From: CAZWMK01 sp964635065 | GTDB lineage: Bacteria; Pseudomonadota; Alphaproteobacteria; Sphingomonadales; Sphingomonadaceae | Length of the DNA stretch: 6,283 nucleotides | Assembly (NCBI GenBank): GCA_964635065.1 | Contig: CAZWMK010000118.1 | Span: forward strand, 1-6,283 | Direction: 5' to 3' | In this document: positions 1 to 5,351 of the stretch, in pieces | Layout: each line of letters begins with the position of its first letter | Position numbering within the stretch: the first letter of the stretch is position 1 | The notes under the pieces: generated by a model | Told to the model about the DNA's origin: nothing | What the model saw: only the letters and a program-made list of their open reading frames with translations | The model's database searches: none | Program-made: the position numbers and the translations under genes

Positions 1-566
1 CCAGTGCCTGCCCAAAACGGGAAAAACGCGCGCGCAATCGCGCCAGACAGGGCGACAGGGCCGGAAAACCACTGCCGTACTTCCTGCACCAGCGCGAAGG
101 GCGACCATGTGCCGGCGTGGCCACCTGCGCCTGCCGCCACAAGAATCAGGCCGTCAGCACCTTTTTCGATGGCCTTGCGGGCGTGGACCATGTTGGTGAC
201 ATCGTGCAGAACGATGCCGCCATAGCTGTGGATGGCATCGTTGACATCGGCGCGCGCGCCGAGCGAGGTAATGACCACCGGCACCTTGTGCTTCACGCAA
301 AGTGCCAGATCCTGTTCCAGCCGATTGTTCGACTTGTGAACGATGAGATTGACGGCATAGGGCGCGTCAGTGGGGCCAAGTTCGGCATTGATCCGGGCAA
401 GCCACTGATCGAGCACGTCGATCGGTCGGGCATTCAGGGCAGGGAAGGCCCCGATGATCCCCGCCCTGCATTCGGCGATGACAAGGTCGGGGTTGGATAT
501 CAGGAACATCGGCGCTGCGATCACTGGCAGGGCAAGACGTCCCTTCAATGCGGTGGGCAGCGCCAT
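1..566 (-). CDS. Nitronate monooxygenase-like flavoprotein (2-nitropropane dioxygenase family), 3' end outside window, probable frameshift near edge
   Basis: Read on the minus strand from ATG at 566, this gives 188 codons and is open to the window edge. The start is supported by a GAGAGGA ribosome site at 571-577. The N-terminus (ALPVIAAPMFLISNPDLV, about residues 12-29), ITSLGARADV (99-108) and VAAGAGGHAGTWSPF (143-157) are typical of FMN-dependent nitronate monooxygenases. His150 sits where class I enzymes carry their catalytic histidine. VALSGAIA (171-178) belongs to the phosphate/FMN-binding part of the TIM barrel. After this the reading frame (RAFFPFWAGT) stops resembling the family, while the next frame reads FGQALG, close to the expected AAQALG. 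That suggests an indel in the CG tract at 27-35. The family oxidises alkyl nitronates using FMN and oxygen, but the label is applied broadly and the substrate here is unknown. The gene follows the reductase after 23 bases and is probably co-transcribed with it. Confidence 0.85.
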   Translation of the reverse strand, partial: MALPTALKGRLALPVIAAPMFLISNPDLVIAECRAGIIGAFPALNARPIDVLDQWLARINAELGPTDAPYAVNLIVHKSNNRLEQDLALCVKHKVPVVITSLGARADVNDAIHSYGGIVLHDVTNMVHARKAIEKGADGLILVAAGAGGHAGTWSPFALVQEVRQWFSGPVALSGAIARAFFPFWAGT

Positions 567-589
567 ATTGTCCTCTCTTCGGCCTGACT

Positions 590-1819
590 TCAGGCGACGA
601 GCGATTTCAGCGGCACACTGACATCCGCCAGTGCCGCCGGATCGGCTGATATGCCCTTTTCAACAAGGGCGCGGCCCTGGACGAAATCCTTGGCGGCGTT
701 GATGCAATCGAGCGCAATCACCTTGCCACCCTTGAGATAGACGAGCGTGAAGCTGCGCGTTGCCGGGTCGCCACGCAACACGGTAGCGTCATGGCCAGCC
801 GACAGCCCGACCGTCTGCAGACGCAGGTCATACTGGTTCGACCAGAACCACGGGGTTGCACCATAGGGTTCGGCGGTCCCCAGAATGTCGGCCACGGCGG
901 TCTTGGCCTGGTCAATGGCATTTTGCACCGATTCCAGACGGATGCGCGCGCCGCCGGCAAAGCGGTTGGCATGATGGGCGCAGTCGCCAATCGCATAGAT
1001 ATCGGGAAGCGATGTGCGGCAAAATTCGTCGACTTCGATGCCGTTCGAGGCGGCGGCGCCCGCCTGGACGAGCGGACCGACGGCAGGCAGGATGCCAATG
1101 CCATAGATCACGACATCGCAGGGCAGTTCGCTGCCATCGCCAAAGCGCACGGCGCAGACTTTTCTGCCTTCGCCAAGCAGTTCGGCGACTGAGACGCCGA
1201 GCCGGACATCCACGCCATGCGCGCGATGTTCGGCTTCGTAAAAGCGCGAGACAGTCTCGCCCGCCACGCGTGCCAGAACGCGGTCGAGCGCTTCGAGCAC
1301 GGTGACATTCTTGCCGGCTTTCGACAGCACGGCCGCAGCTTCAAGGCCGATATAACCGCCGCCGATCACCGCGATGTTCTGTGCGGTCGCCAGCTGGCCG
1401 CGCAGCGCGTCCGTGTCGTCGATGGTGCGGATGGGATGCACGCCGTCAAGGTCTGCCCCCGTGATCGGCAACGGCCGCGGATGACCGCCAGTCGCCCAGA
1501 TCAGCTTGCCATAGCCAAAGCGCTCGCCTTTTTCCGTCTCGACCTCCCGCGCTGCCGGGTCGACATGCGCGACCTTGTGGCCAAGGATCATCGTGACATT
1601 GCGCTGTGCCCAGAAATCGGCAGGCCGCAGGAACAGGCGTTCGACCGGCTTTTCGCCCGAGAGATAATCCTTGGACAGCGGCGGACGTTCATAGGGCATG
1701 TGCGCTTCTTCGCCGATCAGCGCAACACTGCCTTCAAAACCAGCCTGTCGCAGCGAAATCGCGGCTTGTGCCCCTGCCTGACCGGCACCGACGACCAGAA
1801 TATCGAACTTCTGACTCAT
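590..1819 (-). CDS. FAD-dependent NAD(P)H:ferredoxin/rubredoxin reductase (putidaredoxin reductase type)
   Basis: This 409-residue protein is full length for the oxygenase-coupled ferredoxin reductase family. The FAD Rossmann motif GAGQAG is at 11-16 and the family hallmark ERPPLSK at 44-50. ATGG at 109-112 is the second flavin contact. The NAD(P)H Rossmann motif GGGYIGLE is at 153-160, followed by an acidic residue (Glu176), which suggests NADH rather than NADPH. IYAIGDCA (274-281) contacts the flavin ribityl chain, and ESVQNAIDQA and PWFWSNQY (296-330) lead into the C-terminal domain. Such enzymes pass electrons from NADH through FAD to a [2Fe-2S] ferredoxin or rubredoxin that serves a cytochrome P450, a Rieske oxygenase or an alkane hydroxylase. 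None of these partners is in the window. The ATG at 1819 has a GAGG site 8 bases upstream (1828-1831). The gene is the first of a pair with the downstream nitronate-monooxygenase-like gene. The family is clear; the redox partner is unknown. Confidence 0.93.
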   Translation of the reverse strand: MSQKFDILVVGAGQAGAQAAISLRQAGFEGSVALIGEEAHMPYERPPLSKDYLSGEKPVERLFLRPADFWAQRNVTMILGHKVAHVDPAAREVETEKGERFGYGKLIWATGGHPRPLPITGADLDGVHPIRTIDDTDALRGQLATAQNIAVIGGGYIGLEAAAVLSKAGKNVTVLEALDRVLARVAGETVSRFYEAEHRAHGVDVRLGVSVAELLGEGRKVCAVRFGDGSELPCDVVIYGIGILPAVGPLVQAGAAASNGIEVDEFCRTSLPDIYAIGDCAHHANRFAGGARIRLESVQNAIDQAKTAVADILGTAEPYGATPWFWSNQYDLRLQTVGLSAGHDATVLRGDPATRSFTLVYLKGGKVIALDCINAAKDFVQGRALVEKGISADPAALADVSVPLKSLVA

Positions 1820-1883
1820 TAAAGCGTCCTCACCCCTTGGGCCGGCAACCTTGCACAGGCCCGCATATCATTGGTTTTCCGTA

Positions 1884-1910
1884 CAGCGGCGCATAAACCT
1901 TGTGCCGCTG
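1884..1910. repeat. 27-bp interrupted inverted repeat upstream of the reductase gene
   Basis: Two 10-base arms, CAGCGGCGCA (1884-1893) and TGTGCCGCTG (1901-1910), match at 9 of 10 positions, the tenth being a G-T pair. They flank a 7-base A/T-rich centre. The repeat ends 65 bases upstream of the reductase start codon. No T-run follows on either strand, so an intrinsic terminator is unlikely. A transcription-factor operator for the divergent region or an RNA stem in the reductase leader are the better readings. This is inference from symmetry and position only. Confidence 0.4.
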
Positions 1911-1988
1911 CAAAAGCTATCATGCTCTTCTGATTAGCGACCGCCGGGATGCCATGCAAGAAAGGCGGGGCAATCAGTGCAAGCCTTG

Positions 1989-2017
1989 TTGACCGGTGCG
2001 ACGTCTCGCCTTATATG
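1989..2017 (+). promoter_or_regulatory. Sigma70-type promoter for tRNA-Met
   Basis: TTGACC (1989-1994) matches the -35 consensus at five of six positions. A 17-base spacer separates it from TATATG (2012-2017), a four-of-six -10 element. The predicted transcription start near 2023-2025 lies about 15 bases before the tRNA 5' end, which is normal for a precursor leader. Confidence 0.65.
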
Positions 2018-2038
2018 CCGCGCCACGACATGCGCTGT

Positions 2039-2115
2039 GGCAGAGTAGCTCAGTTGGTGAGAGCGCCGGATTCATAACCCGGAGGTCGGCGGTTCAAATC
2101 CGCCCTCTGCTACCA
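2039..2115 (+). tRNA. tRNA-Met (anticodon CAU), elongator type
   Basis: The full 77-base cloverleaf can be drawn. The acceptor stem is 2039-2045 with 2105-2111 and closes with a G1-U72 wobble. The D arm is GCTC/GAGC (2048-2051, 2061-2064). The anticodon loop TTCATAA is at 2071-2077, with CAT at 2073-2075. The T arm is GGCGG/CCGCC around TTCAAAT. The discriminator is A73 and the 3' CCA is encoded. The first pair is not the C1-A72 mismatch of initiator tRNA, so this reads as elongator methionine. A CAU anticodon modified to lysidine (Ile2) cannot be formally excluded from sequence alone. The base pair at 31-39 is an A-C mismatch. The gene precedes the NUDIX gene on the same strand with no clear terminator between them. 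Confidence 0.95.
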
Positions 2116-2146
2116 CTCCCTTTCCTGATTTGTTGGTTATACGGCG

Positions 2147-2172
2147 CTTTTTCGAAGAAAATGGCGTATATA
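2147..2172 (+). promoter_or_regulatory. Possible promoter for the NUDIX gene
   Basis: TATATA at 2167-2172 is a good -10 element that would start transcription near 2179, about 20 bases before the GTG start at 2199. The upstream CTTTTT (2147-2152) is a poor -35 with a short 14-base spacer. The gene could instead be read through from the tRNA promoter. The -10 lies inside the longer TTG-initiated reading frame from 2130, which argues for the later start. Confidence 0.3.
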
Positions 2173-2198
2173 CGGCCATATCCTGTCGCGGAGGACCA

Positions 2199-2672
2199 GT
2201 GGCCATTCAGCATGTGAAACATCCAGCAGAGGGTGACGAAGCAGCGGGGCAATATGCGTCGCTGCCATACCGCCTGAGTGCCGACGGCGCGCTGGAGATC
2301 ATGCTGGTCACATCGCGCGATACCGGACGTTGGGTGCTGCCGAAAGGCTGGCCTATCAACGGCTTGCCGCCCTATCTTTCCGCCGCGCGCGAAGCCTATG
2401 AGGAAGCGGGCCTGATCGGCAGCAACAGCGAACAGGCGATCGGTCACTATCGCTACATCAAGCGCAGCCGTCGCGGGGACCGGGACGTGATGGTATCGGT
2501 CTATCCGATGGCGGTGCATACGCAGTTGGACGACTGGCCGGAAAAGGCGATGCGCAAAACCCGGTGGTTTGCGCCCGATGCTGCTGCCGATGCCGTCGAT
2601 GAAGCCGATCTTTCGGTTCTGCTCAGGACGTTTGTGCCGCGGGCGCAGGCGGATCTTGCGGAAGAAGCGTGA
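2199..2672 (+). CDS. NUDIX hydrolase
   Basis: From GTG at 2199 this is a 157-residue protein and the whole chain fits a single NUDIX domain. A frame from TTG at 2130 would add 23 residues that do not look like family sequence. The GTG has a GGAGGA site at 2190-2195, although its spacing is short at 3-4 bases. PKGWP (48-52) leads into the Nudix box (50-72), with catalytic REAYEEAG at 64-71. The box matches the GX5EX7REUXEEXGU pattern except that the first Glu is Leu. The metal-binding REXXEE glutamates are kept, so activity is expected. The enzyme would hydrolyse a nucleoside-diphosphate-linked or polyphosphate substrate with Mg2+. The PKGWP form resembles the diadenosine/diphosphoinositol polyphosphate group, but the substrate cannot be assigned. 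No signal peptide is visible, so it is cytoplasmic. The last 50 bases overlap motB on the opposite strand. Confidence 0.88.
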   Translation: MAIQHVKHPAEGDEAAGQYASLPYRLSADGALEIMLVTSRDTGRWVLPKGWPINGLPPYLSAAREAYEEAGLIGSNSEQAIGHYRYIKRSRRGDRDVMVSVYPMAVHTQLDDWPEKAMRKTRWFAPDAAADAVDEADLSVLLRTFVPRAQADLAEEA

Positions 2673-3531
2673 TCGTGATGCGGCGATTGCGCGGATCGGC
2701 GGGATCGGCCGGAACGAAGGGCTGACGATCCGCCACACCCTCGATACGGGCGAATCGCGCGGGCGTGACCCCCGCCCTTTCAAGCGTCTGCCGAGTCTCC
2801 TCGGCCCGCTGGCTGGATAGCAGCCAGTTGTTCATCTTGCTGGGATCGGCATAGCGGCGATTATCGGTATGGCCGCGCACCAGCAGCGCATGGGGCGCAT
2901 CCCTGATGCTTTCGCCAACCGCCATGATCAGCGCGCGCGCGCGCGGCACCATTTTGGGCGTGCCAAGCGCGAACATCGAAAAGCCCGCCCGGTCGATCAG
3001 TTCGATCTCCAGCCCCGTGGGCGTGCGGGTCAGGCGCACTTGCCGTTCAAGCGCCGCCAGCGCCGGATCGCTCCGGATGCGCCGCGCCAGCGCCTTTTCG
3101 ATGCGGTCGAAGGATTCGGCGTCCCCGGGGCTGCTGGGCGCGACCGGGCTGTGCTTGCGAAAGGCTGGTGTGGCATGCGGCGCATTGCCATCGGGCTTGA
3201 TGATCGAGCGTCCGCCCATCACCCCGTTCGATCCGCCACTGTTCTGCATCTGCACCAGCGTCGGCGCGAAATAATCGGCGATGCCCTTGCGCTGGTCCTC
3301 GGTCGTGGCACCAAGAATCCACAGCAGCAGAAAAAAGGTCATCATGGCTGTGGCGAAATCGGCATAGGCGACTTTCCAGCCGCCGCCATGATGGCCGCCA
3401 TGGCCTTCGACGATGATGCGTTTGACGATGATCGGCGCGACAGGGGCCGCAGCCACAGAGGTGGAATGTGCGGCAGCTGATGGCGCCTTGTCGGGTTGCG
3501 GTGCAGGATCGGGCTTGAGTTGCGTTGCCAT
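2623..3531 (-). CDS. motB: Flagellar motor stator protein MotB
   Basis: This protein of 302 residues starts at ATG 3531. TGAGG (3540-3544) lies 8 bases upstream and overlaps the motA stop codon. An earlier in-frame ATG at 3576 lies deep inside motA and is less likely. Residues 1-51 form a Pro/Ala-rich and then Gly/His-rich cytoplasmic tail. WKVAYADFATAMMTFFLLLWIL (about 52-73) is the single membrane helix. Asp58 in it is the proton-carrying aspartate equivalent to E. coli Asp32. A plug/linker of about 100 residues follows. The OmpA-like peptidoglycan-binding domain (about 175-290) has RGHTDNRRY at 219-227, LSSQRAEETRQTLERAGV at 238-255 and NRRITI at 282-287. MotB anchors the stator to the cell wall and, with MotA, turns proton flow into torque. 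It follows motA after 10 bases. A (GC)7 tract lies in codons 197-201, and the 3' end overlaps the convergent NUDIX gene. Confidence 0.95.
   Translation of the reverse strand: MATQLKPDPAPQPDKAPSAAAHSTSVAAAPVAPIIVKRIIVEGHGGHHGGGWKVAYADFATAMMTFFLLLWILGATTEDQRKGIADYFAPTLVQMQNSGGSNGVMGGRSIIKPDGNAPHATPAFRKHSPVAPSSPGDAESFDRIEKALARRIRSDPALAALERQVRLTRTPTGLEIELIDRAGFSMFALGTPKMVPRARALIMAVGESIRDAPHALLVRGHTDNRRYADPSKMNNWLLSSQRAEETRQTLERAGVTPARFARIEGVADRQPFVPADPADPRNRRITITLLPQDPPAPAAQTS
2931..2945. repeat. GC dinucleotide tract inside motB
   Basis: Fifteen consecutive bases of alternating G and C encode the R-A-R-A part of MotB (about residues 197-200), just before the OmpA-like core. The tract is a potential slippage site, because loss or gain of one unit would frameshift MotB upstream of its RGHTDN motif. 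High G+C codon use alone can also produce it. Confidence 0.6.
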
Positions 3532-3541
3532 GCCGTCTGCC

Positions 3542-4405
3542 TCAGCGTCCGCGCAGGCCATCGAAGACGGCGGCAAAGCTGGGCTGGTTATGATGGCTGA
3601 TCGCGGTGCGCGCGGCCTCGATCACCAATGGTTGTGGGTGGCCCCGCAACGATGCAATGATGATCTGCTTGGCGACATGATAGATTTCCGCGTCTTCGTC
3701 CAAGATCGCGCGCAGACGCTGTGCGAGTGGCGAGACGACGCCATAGGCAAGCAAAACGCCGAGAAAGGTGCCGACGAGCGCACTGCCGATCATGCCGCCC
3801 AGCACGGCAGGCGGCTGGTCGATGCTGCCCATGGTTTTCACCACGCCGAGAACCGCCGCCACGATGCCGAGCGCGGGCAGGGCATCGCCCATGCCTTGCA
3901 GGATTTCGGCTGGTTTCACCGCTTCATGATGATGCGCCTTGATGCGCTGATCCATGACGTCCTCAACCGCCTGCGGGTCGAGCTGTCCCGATGAAATCAC
4001 GACCAGCCTGAGCGTGTCGGTGATGAGATCGATCAGTTCGCGATCTTTCATGAGGCGGGGGTAATCAGTGAAATAGGCGCTGGATCCAGGGGTTTCGATC
4101 TGCTGTTCCAGCGCGACGGGGCCTTCTGTTTTAAGCGCCTTCATCAAGCGCGCCGTCATGAAAATGGTATCGAGATAATCCTGCGCTGTGTGGGTTGGCC
4201 CCTTGAAGACAAGCGCGGTGCCGCGTCCGAGCGCCTTCAGCAGACGCAGGCTGTTGCCAATCAACAACGCGCCAATCGCGGCCCCGCCGATGATCAGCAT
4301 TTCATGCGGAATTGCGTGCAGAACAGGGCCGAGATCGCCGCCCGTTATCATGAAGCCGCCAAATACCATGGCGAGAAGAACCACCACGCCAATCGCCGAC
4401 AACAT
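3542..4405 (-). CDS. motA: Flagellar motor stator protein MotA
   Basis: Starting at ATG 4405 gives 287 residues beginning directly with the first membrane helix, as in the family. A GTG at 4468 would add 21 residues without family character. Four membrane segments are visible at about 4-22, 35-55, 174-194 and 205-225, with the large cytoplasmic loop between helices 2 and 3. GDALPALGIVAAVLG (174-188) carries Pro177, equivalent to E. coli Pro173. LVGTFLGVLLAYGVVSPLA (210-228) carries Pro226, equivalent to Pro222. In the torque loop Glu100 corresponds to Glu98, and Lys92 stands where E. coli has Arg90, a conservative change. The alanine in GIVAAV, where Na+-type PomA has threonine, favours proton coupling. 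MotA surrounds MotB as the ion-channel and torque subunit. The ribosome site is weak: GAGG sits 11 bases upstream. The leader holds alternative hairpins at 4428-4465. The stop codon overlaps the motB ribosome site, so the two are surely co-transcribed. Confidence 0.95.
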   Translation of the reverse strand: MLSAIGVVVLLAMVFGGFMITGGDLGPVLHAIPHEMLIIGGAAIGALLIGNSLRLLKALGRGTALVFKGPTHTAQDYLDTIFMTARLMKALKTEGPVALEQQIETPGSSAYFTDYPRLMKDRELIDLITDTLRLVVISSGQLDPQAVEDVMDQRIKAHHHEAVKPAEILQGMGDALPALGIVAAVLGVVKTMGSIDQPPAVLGGMIGSALVGTFLGVLLAYGVVSPLAQRLRAILDEDAEIYHVAKQIIIASLRGHPQPLVIEAARTAISHHNQPSFAAVFDGLRGR

Positions 4406-4427
4406 GCCCCACGCATCCTCATACCGC

Positions 4428-4465
4428 GCAGGGTCTATGTGCCCTGCCGGTTGAAAACGGCAGGA
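4428..4465 (-). promoter_or_regulatory. Overlapping hairpins in the motA leader
   Basis: On the minus strand, CCTGCCG (4464-4458) can pair with CGGCAGG (4449-4443) around an 8-base loop, with one extra U-G pair. The same middle segment, GCAGGG (4447-4442), can instead pair with CCCTGC (4433-4428) around another 8-base loop. The two pairings exclude each other. The last segment ends 22 bases before the motA ATG. No T-run follows, so a simple terminator is unlikely. It may be a leader RNA switch or a DNA operator. This is inference from base-pairing alone. Confidence 0.35.
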
Positions 4466-4504
4466 CACACTATTGTTTAAACAGCTTTTTTCAGGTGGCC
4501 CGCA

Positions 4505-4825
4505 TCAGTCCTTGGCGCATTTGATGCACTGGGCGGCGGTCGGCTGCACGGTGAGCCGCGCTGGCGCGATGGCGTCGCCGCAGGTGACACAGGTGCCATA
4601 GCTGCCATTGGCGATGCGTTCGAGTGCGGCGTGGATAGCTGCAACTTCGGCCTGACCTGCGCTTTCCAGAGCTTCGAGCGTTTCGTCATCCTGCAGATCG
4701 ATGGCCTGTTCTTCGGAATCGGCGTCGAGCGGCTGACGCAGATCATCCTCGATCTTGTTGATGCGGTTCGTCAGTTCTTCAAGGCGCGCCTTCAGCAGCC
4801 GGGCTGTCGTGTCATACTGGGTCAT
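4505..4825 (-). CDS. Short DksA/TraR-type C4 zinc-finger protein
   Basis: This protein of 106 residues starts at ATG 4825, with AGG inside AAAGGTGAT six bases upstream. Residues 6-32 and 43-72 are charged helices expected to form the coiled-coil hairpin of the DksA family. The C-terminus carries the zinc site Cys79, Cys82, Cys100 and Cys103. The segment ERIANGSYGTCVTCGD is the usual family signature. At the hairpin tip, Asp36-x-x-Glu39-x-Ala41 resembles the DxxDxA motif that reaches the RNA polymerase active site through the secondary channel, with Glu for the second Asp. It is much shorter than E. coli DksA (151 residues) and nearer to TraR-like or alphaproteobacterial short forms. The likely role is to adjust transcription initiation, but whether it works with ppGpp cannot be told. 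It lies 69 bases downstream of the cytochrome gene and 99 bases upstream of motA, all on the same strand. Whether it affects motility genes is only a possibility. Confidence 0.9.
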   Translation of the reverse strand: MTQYDTTARLLKARLEELTNRINKIEDDLRQPLDADSEEQAIDLQDDETLEALESAGQAEVAAIHAALERIANGSYGTCVTCGDAIAPARLTVQPTAAQCIKCAKD

Positions 4826-4894
4826 GGATCACCTTTCAGTCATGGTTCGGGTAAAAGCGCATGGACGGTCTGGCCCAAAGGCCGCGCATCAGGG

Positions 4895-5284
4895 TTACGG
4901 CAACGCTTTGAGATAGGCGAGAAGCGCCTCGATCTCCTCGGGGGTCCATGGTGTCGACGGCATGGCGGCATGGCCGGCAACAATACCTTCCGCGAGCGCC
5001 TCGCCAAGCGTATCGAGCGGGTAACGCTGCGCAAGTGTGCGGAAAGCAGGCGCCTGTGATAGCGGGCTGTCACCACTGCCTGTTACCGCGTGGCACTGGG
5101 CGCAGCGCGTGGTTGCCAGTGCCTGTCCGGTGCTGGTGGGGGCTTCAGATGCTGACGCTGTCGCCGCATGCGTGACGTTATCGGCTGTTGCGGAATGGCT
5201 GCTTGCATGCTGGCACCCAGCCAGCAGCAGAAGGACAGGGACGGTGTATGGCGCCATGCACGATCGGCGAAACAGGTGTAACAT
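4895..5284 (-). CDS. Small monohaem cytochrome c lipoprotein
   Basis: From ATG 5284 this is a 129-residue protein. The N-terminus has Arg6-Arg7 followed by a hydrophobic stretch ending in the lipobox LLAGC, so Cys24 would be lipidated. Gln25 in the +2 position suggests sorting to the outer membrane. Residues 25-50 form a Ser/Thr/Ala-rich linker. One haem-c site, CAQCH, is at 61-65 and the likely axial methionine is Met108 in HAAMPSTPW. WTPEEIEALLAYLKAL (113-128) is the usual C-terminal helix of class I cytochromes c. The protein should be a periplasm-facing electron carrier; its partners are unknown. A later ATG (codon 10) would keep most of the signal but lose the arginines. No strong ribosome site is seen at either, with GAGTG lying near the first. 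It is 67 bases downstream of an ArsR-type regulator and may be in its operon. Confidence 0.9.
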   Translation of the reverse strand: MLHLFRRSCMAPYTVPVLLLLAGCQHASSHSATADNVTHAATASASEAPTSTGQALATTRCAQCHAVTGSGDSPLSQAPAFRTLAQRYPLDTLGEALAEGIVAGHAAMPSTPWTPEEIEALLAYLKALP

Positions 5285-5351
5285 GCTTTCACTCTAGCGC
5301 CTGTTTCTGGTCTTCGCCAGTCATGGCCGGAAACGGGGCAAGATTTCCCGT

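Noticed and set aside
4..587. Plus-strand open frames over the left edge
   Set aside because: They lie opposite the nitronate-monooxygenase-like gene, whose protein has clear family motifs. The plus-strand products show none.
1217..1896. Long plus-strand open frames opposite the reductase
   Set aside because: They are shadows of a strongly supported flavoprotein. High G+C content keeps antisense frames open, and no domain is visible in them.
2039..2198. tRNA 3' end as an integration site for a mobile element
   Set aside because: No integrase, no repeat of the tRNA 3' end and no change in gene character follows. The next gene is an ordinary NUDIX hydrolase.
1952..2217. Small plus-strand frames running through the tRNA
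   Set aside because: They pass through the tRNA-Met gene and have no recognisable protein features.
3047..3322. Second minus-strand frame inside motB
   Set aside because: It overlaps the plug and OmpA-like linker of MotB in another frame and has no features of its own.
4422..4442. Sigma54 promoter for motA (GGGCAC followed by CTGCG)
   Set aside because: The spacing between the GG and GC elements is two bases too long for the -24/-12 consensus.
4443..4464. Rho-independent terminator after the dksA-like gene
   Set aside because: The 7-bp stem is not followed by a T-run on either strand.
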